A DNA stretch of 64,000 bases from Aquimarina amphilecti (GCF_900109375.1 NZ_FOAB01000006.1:186001-250000); one strand, 5' to 3'. Positions 36,826 through 46,108 are shown, counted from the stretch's first letter. Made by a program: numbers and translations. Notes: generated by a model from the letters alone, not told the origin.

Positions 36826-37332
36826 ATGATACCTGAAATAGAGAAATCTTTAAATGACCAAGTACAATATGAAGCTAAAGCATCTGCTCAATATCTTTCA
36901 ATGGCTTGTTGGGCTGATGTAAACGGTTACAATGGGATAGCAGATTTTTTTTATACTCAGTCAGAAGAGGAGCGTGTGCATATGACTAAGTTAGTTAAGT
37001 TTATTAACGAAAGAAATGGAGAAGCAGTAATTCCTGCTATCGATAAACCAAGGAATGATTTTAAGTCTTTAAGAGAATTGTTTGAAATTTTCTTAGAAAG
37101 CGAGGAGTTTGTTACTGCTCAGATTAACAATGTTATTTTTCAATGTCTAGAGCATAAAGATTATAATGTACATAATTTTATGCAATGGTATGTGGCGGAG
37201 CAATTAGAGGAGGAGGCTGTGGCAAGAACGTTATTAGATAAGTTAAAAATTATCGGTGATGATAAATCAGGGCACTATTTATTCGATAGAGATATCAATA
37301 CTTTTCAGATAAGTAATTCACAACAAGAGTAG
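36826..37332 (+). CDS. ftnA: Ferritin (non-heme, FtnA type)
   Basis: 168 residues, iron-storage ferritin with a 24-meric cage expected. Ferroxidase residues aligned to E. coli FtnA with an offset of one: Glu16, Glu49, His52, Glu93, Gln126 and Glu129, in YEAKAS, SEEERVHMTKL, LESEEF and AEQLEEE. It is ferritin rather than bacterioferritin because of the EHMTKL-like core and lack of the heme Met pattern. Followed by a terminator and a Cys/Lys-rich microprotein gene. Confidence 0.95.
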   Translation: MIPEIEKSLNDQVQYEAKASAQYLSMACWADVNGYNGIADFFYTQSEEERVHMTKLVKFINERNGEAVIPAIDKPRNDFKSLRELFEIFLESEEFVTAQINNVIFQCLEHKDYNVHNFMQWYVAEQLEEEAVARTLLDKLKIIGDDKSGHYLFDRDINTFQISNSQQE

Positions 37333-37370
37333 GTAACTAACTTGTTGTTAATAAGTCACTAAATAAAAAT

Positions 37371-37400
37371 AAAAGATTCTTTTTTTGAGAGTCTTTTTTT
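37371..37400 (+). terminator. Intrinsic terminator of ftnA
   Basis: AAGATTC pairs with GAGTCTT (one G-U) with flanking A and T tracts at 37371-37400. It lies just before the next promoter. Confidence 0.65.
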
Positions 37401-37402
37401 TA

Positions 37403-37410
37403 TATTTTTG
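37403..37410 (+). promoter_or_regulatory. Promoter -7 element of the Cys/Lys-rich microprotein gene
   Basis: TATTTTTG matches TAnnTTTG, 34 nt before the GTG start at 37445. It shows the small gene is transcribed separately from ferritin. Confidence 0.6.
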
Positions 37411-37444
37411 TGCTTTATTTAGATTCAATAAAAATTAAATAATA

Positions 37445-37588
37445 GTGCAAAGTTCGGATATACCATCTTTATATTCTCCTTGTGCTTCATTAAATTGTGA
37501 AGTGAGTTGTGGAGGAAAAAAGAAGAAGTGTTGTAAAAAATATAAGAAAAAAGGGAAATCTAATTGTAAGAGATGCCCTAAGCTTTAA
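37445..37588 (+). CDS. Cysteine- and lysine-rich microprotein (47 aa)
   Basis: GTG start; the in-frame stop is three codons upstream, so no other canonical start exists. The protein has eight cysteines (13, 18, 22, 29, 30, 41, 44 pattern plus the CC pair counted twice is seven; exact list: 13, 18, 22, 29, 30, 41, 44, i.e. seven). Key pieces: PCASLNCEVSCGGKKKKCC, then KKYKKKGKSNCKRCP. It is strongly basic, like a small metal- or nucleic-acid-binding protein. It lies directly after ferritin with its own promoter and terminator. I believe similar short proteins occur in other Flavobacteriaceae, but no function is known to me. A role in metal handling is only inference. Confidence 0.65.
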   Translation: MQSSDIPSLYSPCASLNCEVSCGGKKKKCCKKYKKKGKSNCKRCPKL

Positions 37589-37622
37589 GCTGCCTTAAAG
37601 TATAAATTGAATAAATTCTATT

Positions 37623-37655
37623 AAGCACGCTATTGCGTGCTTTTTATTTTTTTAA
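37623..37655 (+). terminator. Terminator of the microprotein gene
   Basis: AAGCACGC (37623-37630) pairs with GCGTGCTT (37635-37642), 4-nt loop, followed by a T-rich tract. Confidence 0.85.
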
Positions 37656-37734
37656 AAAGCATATTCATAGTAGGTGAAATCTTATTCAAGATAAAATAGA
37701 ATTAAAAATATAAAACTAAAAGATTGATAGATCC

Positions 37735-37764
37735 TTGGGATTTAGCTAATCTTTTTTAGATTTG
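37735..37764 (+). promoter_or_regulatory. Promoter of the YARHG-domain gene
   Basis: TTG at 37735-37737 and TAGATTTG at 37757-37764, 19 nt apart, a textbook match. Transcription would start near 37770, which rules out the start at 37762 and supports 37816. Confidence 0.7.
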
Positions 37765-37815
37765 TATTTCTCCCCAAGTTTAAATTTAACTAACCTGCAT
37801 ACAACTAGATTTTTT

Positions 37816-38580
37816 ATGATTAGATATGTAGTATTACTCTGTATGTTTATTACCATTGTAATGAATGCACAGGAAAGTGAGTTTGATGAATTACTTGATT
37901 TATTTGAAGAACCTAATAAACAAATTCCAGTTGATCAGGCGTTGAAATATTTTGATTTTAAATCTACGGAAAGAGCAGATGCTTTATTAACGGGAGAAAT
38001 AGTTGTCAAGACAAGTAACTATGTCATTTTATCAACTGTAATGAATTGTAATGTTGGAGTAAGTTGCGAGCAATCATCTATAACTTCATTTACTACCCTT
38101 GGTGATAGAATTAATACTATTGCTTTTGAGAGAAAAATAGCAGATTGTTCTTTTGATGACTCACGAACATCGGTTTTTGTGTCTAGTAACTTGTTGGTGT
38201 TTAAGGAGGTTAGAGAAAAATTGGATTGTATAGGGGATGGTAAGCAAATAGGAATAAAAATGTGGTTAGAATTTCAACCAATAAAAGGAGATGGTACGTT
38301 CTCTAAACCATATACAGATCTAAAAGCGATAGAAAGAGAGAATTATATATATTCTCATCGAATTTTTACAGTAGATGAGTTAAATGATAAAACTGAAGAA
38401 GAATTAGCAGTTATTAAAAATGAGATTTTTGCTTCTCATGGATATATGTTTACCAAAAAGAAATGGCAAGATTATTTTGAATCAAAATCTTGGTACATGC
38501 CTTCTGAAACTGATGCTGCTGATAAGTTAACAGCTATAGAAAAGAAAAATATAGAATTAATTTTAAGTCTTAAACAATGA
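37816..38580 (+). CDS. Secreted YARHG-domain protein
   Basis: 254 residues with a Sec signal (LLCMFITIVMNAQ). The C-terminal 70 residues are a YARHG domain: IKNEIFASHGYMFTKKKWQDYFESKSWYMP. This domain is thought to be extracellular. The middle has several Cys (NCNVGVSCEQ, ADCSF, KLDCIG), possibly disulphide bonded outside the cytoplasm. Stop codon overlaps the start of the next gene (ATGA), so the two are co-translated. Confidence 0.87.
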   Translation: MIRYVVLLCMFITIVMNAQESEFDELLDLFEEPNKQIPVDQALKYFDFKSTERADALLTGEIVVKTSNYVILSTVMNCNVGVSCEQSSITSFTTLGDRINTIAFERKIADCSFDDSRTSVFVSSNLLVFKEVREKLDCIGDGKQIGIKMWLEFQPIKGDGTFSKPYTDLKAIERENYIYSHRIFTVDELNDKTEEELAVIKNEIFASHGYMFTKKKWQDYFESKSWYMPSETDAADKLTAIEKKNIELILSLKQ

Positions 38581-39338
38581 GGGTGTTTCTGTTGTTTTCT
38601 TTCCTGTTTTGTTCTTTAACATCTTTTGGTCAGACAAGAACAATTCATGTTTTTGTTGCGCTTTGTGATAATGTAAATCAAGGAATTGTTCCTGTACCAC
38701 AAAAAATAGGGAATGGTCAGGATCCTAAAAATAATCTTTATTGGGGAGCAGGATATGGTGTGAAAACATTCTTTAAAGTTAAAACAAAAGATTGGCAACT
38801 AGTTAGAACTATAGCACCTAAAGACTTTCATGTCTTAGAAAGATTACTATTTAAACACGTTAGTAAAGATGTGTATATGTTGGCTGACGCTTATGATGGA
38901 GCCGAAATTAAACAAAGTATAGAACATTTTTTGAGATCATCTAATGGTCAGATACCTGCACAAATAAAAGAAAAAGATAAGATTTTAAATTTTGGAGGAG
39001 GAGCTGATTTGTTAGCATATGTTGGACATGATGGTTTAATGGATTTTAATGTAAATATTACCTATAAAGAATCTGTTTCTAAACCTAAAGATGTTATGAT
39101 CCTAGCTTGTTATAGTAAAAGTTATTTTTCTCCAGAAATAGAGAAAGCTAATGCGAATCCGGTATTATGGACAACTCATCTGATGGCTCCGGAGGCTTAT
39201 ACATTGAAGGCGGCAATAGACGGATGGATGAGAAATGAATCTGGCAAACAGATTGATGAAAGAGCTGCGCAATCATATCATAAATATCAAAAATGTGGTA
39301 TTAGAGGAGCTAGGAATTTATTTACAACTGGTTTTTAG
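38577..39338 (+). CDS. Secreted protein of unknown family with a His-Gly/Ala-Cys dyad
   Basis: 253 residues, Sec signal (SLTSFGQ), no family recognised. Two hydrophobic strands end in candidate catalytic residues: LLAYVGHDGLMDF (His151) and VMILACYSKSYF (Cys178). This order and context resemble the His and Cys of clan CD (caspase-like) peptidases, but similarity is only local. Another conserved-looking part is MLADAYDGAEIKQSIEHFLR. The C-terminus GARNLF-TTGF is unusual. Translationally coupled (ATGA) to the YARHG gene upstream, suggesting the two work together. A non-enzymatic role is equally possible. Confidence 0.7.
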   Translation: MRVFLLFSFLFCSLTSFGQTRTIHVFVALCDNVNQGIVPVPQKIGNGQDPKNNLYWGAGYGVKTFFKVKTKDWQLVRTIAPKDFHVLERLLFKHVSKDVYMLADAYDGAEIKQSIEHFLRSSNGQIPAQIKEKDKILNFGGGADLLAYVGHDGLMDFNVNITYKESVSKPKDVMILACYSKSYFSPEIEKANANPVLWTTHLMAPEAYTLKAAIDGWMRNESGKQIDERAAQSYHKYQKCGIRGARNLFTTGF

Positions 39339-39551
39339 GTTGTATATTATTAGTTCAATTTTAATTTTTCTTTATACTATAAACCACCAAAAGTGTTTCC
39401 CTTTTTTCAGGGGATTGGTTCTTATCTATTAGTTTTATTTTTGGATATAATAGGGAGGAAGATGTTTTGATTTTTAACAATACTCTTTTTTTTGCCTATA
39501 TTTCTAATGTGAATATAATTACTCTATATTCATTTTTATATCTAAACAACA

Positions 39552-41870
39552 ATGGCTGACAATCAAAAGTATATTAATGATTTGCTTGAAAAAATAGCAA
39601 TTCTATCTAATAAACAAGAGGTCTTTCGGAGAGAAATACTAAACCTTAAAAATGAAGTTCTCCGTTTTAAAAACGAAGAAGGACAAAGGGAACCTCAGGT
39701 ATTAGAAGATAAGATAACTACTCCTATTATTGAACCTAATTTAGAAGAGGTAAAAGATACAGTCGAAATAAAAGAACCTCTACCCCAAAAAGAACCAGAA
39801 TTATCTTTTTCCCAGTCTAAGATAAAACAGATTGTAAAACCTAAAGGAAAATCTAATTTAGAAAAGTTTATTGGAGAGAATCTTATAAGTAAAATAGGAG
39901 TTATTATTCTAATTATAGGAGTTGCAATTGGTGCAAAATATTCTATAGATAATGAGTTAATAAGTCCTTTGACAAGAATTATATTAGGATACCTTACCGG
40001 AATCGGTTTGATTGCTGTGGGAATGAAGTTAAAAAAGAAGTATGAGAATTTTAGTGCTGTTTTAGTTAGTGGAGCGATGGCTATCTTATATTTCATTACT
40101 TTTCTTGCCTATAGCTTATATGGCCTAATACCACAATTGTTTACATTTGGATTGATGGTAGTATTTACGATTTTCACTGTATTTGCAGCCGTGCAATATA
40201 ATAAACAGGTTATTGCGCATATCGGATTAGTAGGTGCTTATGCGGTTCCGTTTTTATTGAGTGACGGATCAGGAAAAGTAGCTGTTTTGTTTAGTTATAT
40301 GGCAATTATTAATGTCGGAATCTTAATCATATCATTTAAGAAATACTGGAAACCTTTATATTATTCATCTTTCATACTTACTTGGTTGATTTATTTTAGT
40401 TGGTATGCAATTGATTATGAAACGGATATTCATTTTGGATTGGCATTTACTTTTTTATTGGTGTTTTTTGCTACATTTTATTTCATGTTTCTTGTATATA
40501 AATTGAGTAGAAAAGAAAAATTCGGTACAGGTGATGTTATACTCCAATTGATTAATGCATTTGTTTTTTATGGAATTGGATTTTCGATGTTAAGTGATCA
40601 TGATATTGGATCACAGTTATTAGGAGTTTTTACTTTAGCAAATGCTGTAATACATTTTGTAGTAAGTGTTGTTATCTATAAGCTCAAATTAGCAGATCGT
40701 AATTTGTTTTATTTTACATCTGGGATGGTATTGGTTTTTATCAGTATTTCGTTTCCAGTGCAGTTAGACGGAAATTGGGTTACCTTGCTTTGGGCAGCTG
40801 AAGCAGCTTTACTGTTTTGGATAGGAAGGACTAAAAAAGTGCCTATTTATGAAAAATTAGCTTATCCAGTTATAGCCTTAACATTTTTTAGTTTAATTCA
40901 AGATTGGTGGATGTATTATGCAGAGTATGCTTATATGTCTGGTACTGATGAAATTTCGGTAATTCCGTTTTTTAATATTTCGGTACTTACCTCATTATTA
41001 TGTGCAGCTTCTTTTGGATATATTCTCTTTTTACATCGTAGCAAAAATTATCCTTTTCCATGGTTAAAATATAAGACTTGGTATCAGTTAATTTCTCTTT
41101 GGATTTCAGCTATGTTTTTATTTGTTCTGTATATGACCTTTTTCTTAGAGATTATTGATTATTGGAACGGTTTAGAGAGTAATCAAGAAGATTTTATGGG
41201 AATTTGGTTAATTAATTACACTTTAGCTTTCTTATCAATTTTATCTCTTGTGAATATTAAGAGGATTAAGAATGTGGTTTTCGGTTATATCAATATGGTG
41301 CTTAATATGTTTGCATTACTGATGTTTTTAACGACGGGATTATATATTTTAAGTGAGTTACGAGAAAGCTATTTGGATCCAATACTTTTAGAATCTGGTG
41401 AGGCAGGGTCGTATCATATCAGTATTAGATATATTTCTTTAGCTTTTTGCACTTTGTTATTGATTGCTTGCTATAGATACGTAAGAGAGAAATTTTTTAA
41501 AGGTACTTTTAAAATAGCTTTTGATGTTGTTTTACAGATTGCTGTAATCTGGTTGTTGAGTAGTGAATTAATCCATTGGTTAGATATAGCTGGTTATACA
41601 TCTTCAGATAAATTAGGGCTAAGTATTCTTTGGGGAATATATTCTTTGCTATTGATCGTTTTTGGATTTTGGAAGAAAATAAAGCATATGCGAATAATAG
41701 CTTTTATACTTTTTGGAGTTACACTTATAAAATTGTTTTTATATGATATTGCACATTTAAATACAATATCTAAAACAATTGTATTTGTATCACTAGGTTT
41801 ATTATTGCTTATTATTTCTTTCTTATATAATAAATACAAACATATTATTACGGATGAAGTTAAAGATTAA
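39552..41870 (+). CDS. DUF2339 polytopic membrane protein
   Basis: 772 residues. The first 45 residues are a coiled coil (YINDLLEKIAILSNKQEVFRREILNLKNEV), then an acidic linker, then about 20 membrane helices from residue 115 on. The family start LEKFIGENLISKIGVIILIIGVAIGAKYSID is clear. DUF2339 proteins are of unknown function. The 3' end overlaps the DUF3999 gene by 17 bp, a pairing also known in other bacteria. Confidence 0.9.
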   Translation: MADNQKYINDLLEKIAILSNKQEVFRREILNLKNEVLRFKNEEGQREPQVLEDKITTPIIEPNLEEVKDTVEIKEPLPQKEPELSFSQSKIKQIVKPKGKSNLEKFIGENLISKIGVIILIIGVAIGAKYSIDNELISPLTRIILGYLTGIGLIAVGMKLKKKYENFSAVLVSGAMAILYFITFLAYSLYGLIPQLFTFGLMVVFTIFTVFAAVQYNKQVIAHIGLVGAYAVPFLLSDGSGKVAVLFSYMAIINVGILIISFKKYWKPLYYSSFILTWLIYFSWYAIDYETDIHFGLAFTFLLVFFATFYFMFLVYKLSRKEKFGTGDVILQLINAFVFYGIGFSMLSDHDIGSQLLGVFTLANAVIHFVVSVVIYKLKLADRNLFYFTSGMVLVFISISFPVQLDGNWVTLLWAAEAALLFWIGRTKKVPIYEKLAYPVIALTFFSLIQDWWMYYAEYAYMSGTDEISVIPFFNISVLTSLLCAASFGYILFLHRSKNYPFPWLKYKTWYQLISLWISAMFLFVLYMTFFLEIIDYWNGLESNQEDFMGIWLINYTLAFLSILSLVNIKRIKNVVFGYINMVLNMFALLMFLTTGLYILSELRESYLDPILLESGEAGSYHISIRYISLAFCTLLLIACYRYVREKFFKGTFKIAFDVVLQIAVIWLLSSELIHWLDIAGYTSSDKLGLSILWGIYSLLLIVFGFWKKIKHMRIIAFILFGVTLIKLFLYDIAHLNTISKTIVFVSLGLLLLIISFLYNKYKHIITDEVKD

Positions 41871-43080
41871 TATTGTACAATGGCTATTGTTTTTAGTTTG
41901 TTTACAAACTTATGCACAGATTGATAAGTATGCTTACAAAAGAGAATTATTGGATGTGTCAGATGATTGGCATGCTATCGTATTGCCAGATGCGATTTTT
42001 AAAAATGTATCTTCTGATCTTTCGGATATAAGAATTTATGGTATAACCAAAGAGACGGATACTGTAGAGGCTCCATATCTTTTAGAACAAAAGAAGCCTA
42101 AAATATCAAGTAAAAATATCGGATTCAAATATGTTAATAAATCGACTACGAATAAAGGTTCATTTATCACTTTTAAAGTTACGTTAGACGCAGTTATCAA
42201 TCAAGTTCAGTTATCTTTTGAACAAGATAATTTTGATAGATTAATAAAAGTCGAAGGGAGTCAAAACCTTAAAGATTGGTATACTGTAGTAGATGATTAT
42301 CGTGTATTATCTGTAAAAAATGAATTGACGGAATACTCGTTTACAACGCTAAAGTTTCCTGATTCTAAATACACATATTATAGAGTTTTTGTTAAAGGGA
42401 AAGATGCACCAGATGTAAAAAAGGCTGAGATTACCTTAAAAGAAAAACAAGAAGGTAGCTACAAGAGATTTACTGTTAAAGCAATAAAAACTATAGAACA
42501 AAATAAAAGTACTATACTAACTATTGATTTAGATACACCAGTTCCTGTAAGTTATATGAAAATAAAGGCAAATAATACTTTTGATTATTACAGACCTTTT
42601 CGTGTTACCTATCTTAGAGACAGTATTCATAGAGAAAGTGGATGGAAATATGATTATCAGCATATGACTTCAGGGATTCTAAATTCTATAGAGGAAAACG
42701 AATTTAACTTTTATAGTACAATTACTAATAAGATAAAAATAGTTGTTAATAATCAGGATAATGAACCGTTAGATATTGATGAGGTTTTAATTAAAGGCTT
42801 TGATTATGAGTTAATCACCAGATTTAATACTTCCGCAAACTATTTTTTGACATATGGTAATAAGGGGATAAGTAAACCATCTTATGATCTTCAATATATG
42901 ACAGAAAGAGTTCCGGAAAAATTAGTAAAACTAAAGTTAGGAGCAGAACAAATAATTCCCAAAAATGAAAAGGAAACAATAGAACCTCTGTTTGAAAATA
43001 AAATTTGGTTATGGGGTATAATGCTTGTTATTATTGGTTTGTTAGGAGGTTTTACACTAATGATGATGAAGAAAAAGTAA
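41854..43080 (+). CDS. DUF3999 protein
   Basis: 408 residues: a Sec signal (FLVCLQTYAQ), an exported beta-rich region (YKRELLDVSDDWHAIVLPDAIFKNVSSDLSDIRIYG is the family hallmark), and a single C-terminal TM helix (WLWGIMLVIIGLLGGFTLMMM) with a basic tail. Encoded with the DUF2339 gene (17-bp overlap), so they probably form a membrane complex. Function unknown. Confidence 0.88.
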   Translation: MKLKINIVQWLLFLVCLQTYAQIDKYAYKRELLDVSDDWHAIVLPDAIFKNVSSDLSDIRIYGITKETDTVEAPYLLEQKKPKISSKNIGFKYVNKSTTNKGSFITFKVTLDAVINQVQLSFEQDNFDRLIKVEGSQNLKDWYTVVDDYRVLSVKNELTEYSFTTLKFPDSKYTYYRVFVKGKDAPDVKKAEITLKEKQEGSYKRFTVKAIKTIEQNKSTILTIDLDTPVPVSYMKIKANNTFDYYRPFRVTYLRDSIHRESGWKYDYQHMTSGILNSIEENEFNFYSTITNKIKIVVNNQDNEPLDIDEVLIKGFDYELITRFNTSANYFLTYGNKGISKPSYDLQYMTERVPEKLVKLKLGAEQIIPKNEKETIEPLFENKIWLWGIMLVIIGLLGGFTLMMMKKK

Positions 43081-43156
43081 TTCTTTCAAAATGTTTGTCC
43101 AAATATTTATAATCATTTCGTCATAGAATCATATAAACCATAAATAAATATATAGT

Positions 43157-43504
43157 ATGAAACAATTTATGTTCCTTTTTAAAGGTGGAGACGACGTTTG
43201 GGATGCAAAATCCGAAGAAGAACAAAATGCACACATGGAAAAGTGGATGCAATGGATTGGGCAAATGGCGGAAGAAGAAAAATATGTTGGAGGAGAACGT
43301 CTTTATCCGGCTGTAAAAACAATTCATCCTGGAGGCACAAAAGTTACTGACAGATCTTTTGCTGAGGCTAAAGAATTAGTTGGAGGTTATATTACAGTAT
43401 TTGCTAATACATTAGATGAAGCTACAGAAATGGCAAAAGGATGTCCAGGATTACAATGGGAATCATCGGTAGAAGTTAGAGAAGTTTGGCCAGAAGATGT
43501 TTAA
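43157..43504 (+). CDS. YCII-related (DGPF-type) protein 1
   Basis: 115 residues, ferredoxin-like YCII fold. FLFKGGDDVWD at the start and KVTDRSFAEAKELVGGYITVFANTLDEATEMAKGCPGL in the core, where DRSFAE stands for the DGPF(A/T)E box. Such proteins are regular neighbours of ECF42-type sigma factors. It is followed 15 bp later by a paralogue of the same length. Confidence 0.92.
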   Translation: MKQFMFLFKGGDDVWDAKSEEEQNAHMEKWMQWIGQMAEEEKYVGGERLYPAVKTIHPGGTKVTDRSFAEAKELVGGYITVFANTLDEATEMAKGCPGLQWESSVEVREVWPEDV

Positions 43505-43519
43505 TTTGAAAGGTAGAAG

Positions 43520-43864
43520 ATGAAAGAGTTTTTGATGCTAATTAGAGGTGGGCAAGAAAAATATGACTCAGTATCTCCTAGTGAAATGCAAAAGCATATG
43601 GAACACTGGCAACAATGGATGAGTGGATTAGCTAAGGAAGAGAGATTGTTAGGGGGACAGCCATTGCTAAAAGAAGGGAATACGATAACAGAAGGAGGAA
43701 ACAAAGTTATAGATCGACCATTTGCAGAAGGTAAAGAATTGGTGGGAGGATATCTTCTCATAAAGGCAGATTCCTTAGATCAAGCAACTATGATGGCTAA
43801 AGGTTGTCCAAGTTTTGAATATGATTGTAGTGTAGAAATTCGTGAAATCGCTCCATTAGCATAA
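43520..43864 (+). CDS. YCII-related (DGPF-type) protein 2
   Basis: 114 residues, a tandem paralogue of the previous gene. FLMLIRGGQEKYDSVSPSEMQKHMEHWQQWM, KVIDRPFAEGKELVGGYLLIKADSLDQATMMAKGCPSF. DRPF is again the DGPF box. It ends 9 bp before the sigma factor start, so the three genes form an operon. Confidence 0.93.
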   Translation: MKEFLMLIRGGQEKYDSVSPSEMQKHMEHWQQWMSGLAKEERLLGGQPLLKEGNTITEGGNKVIDRPFAEGKELVGGYLLIKADSLDQATMMAKGCPSFEYDCSVEIREIAPLA

Positions 43865-43873
43865 TAATCAACA

Positions 43874-45151
43874 TTGGAATCTGAAGATCATATAGATAAT
43901 ACTTTAAACCATCTTTTTAGGCAAGAATCTGGAAAGATGGTTGCTGTTTTGATTAAAATTTTTGGCACTGAGAATATTGAAATGGCAGAAGATGTAGTAC
44001 AAGATGCCTTAGTAAGTGCTTTAGAAACTTGGAAGTATAGAGGTATACCGGATAACCCCAAGGCTTGGTTATATAGAACAGCAAGAAATAAAGCAATTGA
44101 TATTTTAAGAAGGAATAAGCATAGTAAAACCATTGACTTCTCTGATCCCGAACGTAAATTGTTGACTTCAGAATATACATTAGTGAGCACCGTGGATAAC
44201 CTATGGAAAGAACAGTATATACAAGACGATTTTTTAGCAATGATGTATGCCTCCTGTCATCCAGATATTTCTCCAGAGAATCAAATTACTTTTATCCTAA
44301 AATCTCTATGTGGTTTTAGTACGAAAGAAGTTGCTAGATCCTTTTTAACATCAGAAGATACTATTTCTAAAAGGTTATATCGCACTAAAGAGTATTTTAG
44401 AAAACATAAGATATACCCCAAAATACCATTACAGGAAGAAATTATTGATAAAACTAAAACGGTATTAAGTACTATATATTTAATTTTTAATGAAGGCTAT
44501 AATGCTACACACGGTGATAAATTAGTAAGAAAAGATGTTATTTCTCAGGCTATGTGGTTGTGTAAGTCATTATTAGATAATGAACGAACACAATTATCAG
44601 AAGTATATGCACTGATGGCATTAATGTTATTTCATACAGCTCGTATCGATAGTCGTATTAGTAGTTGCGGAGATTTAATTCTTTTGTCAGATCAGGATAG
44701 AGGTTTATGGAGTAAAGAATTGATAGGTAAAGGGAATGATTATTTAAATCAATCAGCTTTTGGGGAATCCTTATCTACCTATCATCTTGAAGCGGCTATT
44801 GCATATCAACATTGTATTTCTGTTAGTTATGAAAAAACCAATTGGAAAGAAATATTAAGTTACTATGATTTGCTTTTAAAAAAGGATAATGATCCAATTG
44901 TTTTTTTAAATAGATGTTTAGTGGTTTTAGAGCTTTTTGGGGCAGAAGAAGCATTAAATACTATTAAAAAACTAGAAGATCATAAAATCGTAGGCGCTTA
45001 TTACCTCTATTATGCAATCCTAGGAGAAATATACGAACGTTTGATAGACCCAAATAGAGCCGTAGGTTATTATCAGAAAGCTATAAAGCTTACGCAATCA
45101 AAACCTGAACAACGTTTGTTAAAACGAAAAATAGCTAGGGTTTTAAACTAA
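43874..45151 (+). CDS. ECF42-like RNA polymerase sigma factor with C-terminal extension
   Basis: 425 residues, more than twice a normal ECF sigma factor. Starts at TTG; the in-frame stop (43865) is only nine bases before it and no ATG fits. Region 2 is MAEDVVQDALVSALETWKYRGIPDNPKAWLYRTARNKAIDILRR, region 4 is TFILKSLCGFSTKEVARSFLTSEDTISKRLYRTKEYF. The C-terminal 230 residues are a TPR-like, DUF6596-type extension (LSTIYLIFNEGYNATHGDKLVRKDVISQAMWLCKSLL) with repeats near the end (GAYYLYYAILGEIYERLIDPNRAVGYYQKAIKL). ECF42 members need this extension for activity and lack a classical anti-sigma factor, and they usually neighbour DGPF genes as here. Confidence 0.92.
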   Translation: MESEDHIDNTLNHLFRQESGKMVAVLIKIFGTENIEMAEDVVQDALVSALETWKYRGIPDNPKAWLYRTARNKAIDILRRNKHSKTIDFSDPERKLLTSEYTLVSTVDNLWKEQYIQDDFLAMMYASCHPDISPENQITFILKSLCGFSTKEVARSFLTSEDTISKRLYRTKEYFRKHKIYPKIPLQEEIIDKTKTVLSTIYLIFNEGYNATHGDKLVRKDVISQAMWLCKSLLDNERTQLSEVYALMALMLFHTARIDSRISSCGDLILLSDQDRGLWSKELIGKGNDYLNQSAFGESLSTYHLEAAIAYQHCISVSYEKTNWKEILSYYDLLLKKDNDPIVFLNRCLVVLELFGAEEALNTIKKLEDHKIVGAYYLYYAILGEIYERLIDPNRAVGYYQKAIKLTQSKPEQRLLKRKIARVLN

Positions 45152-45172
45152 TTAGATAGTATCTCTAATGTT

Positions 45173-46108
45173 TTATTGACAATTCTTCATAGATTCATAA
45201 TACGCACGATACTCATCATAACTTACTTTTTTTCGACCTTTATCTAATACAATAGTGCTTTGGTTAGAGAATTCTGAGTAAAGGATTTTCTTTTTCGGAA
45301 ATCCTTCTATGACTATTTCAAAATAACTGCTACCGGAAATTTTATTGGTGTCAATTTCTATATTAAATTTACCATCGTAATCCGAAAACGCATACGCACA
45401 AGAATTATCTGATAATTGTAATCTCACTACTGCAATAGGCACAACGGAACCATCAGACTTTTTTATGCTACCTTCAATTGGTTGGATACTTGCTTCATTG
45501 GTCGGAGTTGCAGAAACTTGATATGTAGTGTTAGCTTCGATTTGTTCTGTAGTGTTCCCAGACAAATCTTCAATTGTCCAATTGTCTAATTTCTTACCTT
45601 TCTTATAAGCTCCCTTTACAATAACACCTGATGCATCTTGTCTCCAATAATCACCGTGTTTTTTTCCATTTTTATAGTTAATTTTTTCCTTAGAACCACT
45701 TTTGGTAACATTCCATAGACCTACTTTTTCTCCTTTTTCATAATACCCTTCTTCAGTAAAAGTAAAACCATTATCAGAATTATAGTAATAACCATTTCTT
45801 TCATTGTCATCGTAGTTTTCTACCATAGATAGGTCTAAAACTCCCTTTTTTCTAAAAACCAAAAAATGAACCCATTCTCCATGTTTTTTGCCTTTTTTAT
45901 ATTGGATTTTATGTATACCAATAAGTTTTTTATCCTTAAACTCTCTTACATAATATTTGCCGTCAAGTTCATTTTCTTTATTAATTTCTAGCAATTCATC
46001 ATACTCATTTTTACTAAGTTCTATATATCCACCTTGTATAGGAGTTTGTCCTTTGACCATAAAAGAAAATAATAATGCCAAAGTGAAGATAATGTGTGAA
46101 TTTTTCAT
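45173..46108 (-). CDS. MORN-repeat secreted protein with carboxypeptidase-regulatory-like domain
   Basis: 311 residues, Sec signal (FMVKGQ). Residues 30-180 have MORN-like repeats with the pattern YKKGKKHGEW, YEKGEKVGLW, YKNGKKHGDYW, YKKGKKLDNW. The C-terminal part (AVVRLQLSDNSCAYAFSDYDGKFNIEI) resembles a carboxypeptidase-regulatory/beta-sandwich domain. Common in Bacteroidetes envelopes; function unknown. Its 5' region (46109-46350) is long and may hold an attenuator or small RNA. Confidence 0.82.
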   Translation of the reverse strand: MKNSHIIFTLALLFSFMVKGQTPIQGGYIELSKNEYDELLEINKENELDGKYYVREFKDKKLIGIHKIQYKKGKKHGEWVHFLVFRKKGVLDLSMVENYDDNERNGYYYNSDNGFTFTEEGYYEKGEKVGLWNVTKSGSKEKINYKNGKKHGDYWRQDASGVIVKGAYKKGKKLDNWTIEDLSGNTTEQIEANTTYQVSATPTNEASIQPIEGSIKKSDGSVVPIAVVRLQLSDNSCAYAFSDYDGKFNIEIDTNKISGSSYFEIVIEGFPKKKILYSEFSNQSTIVLDKGRKKVSYDEYRAYYESMKNCQ

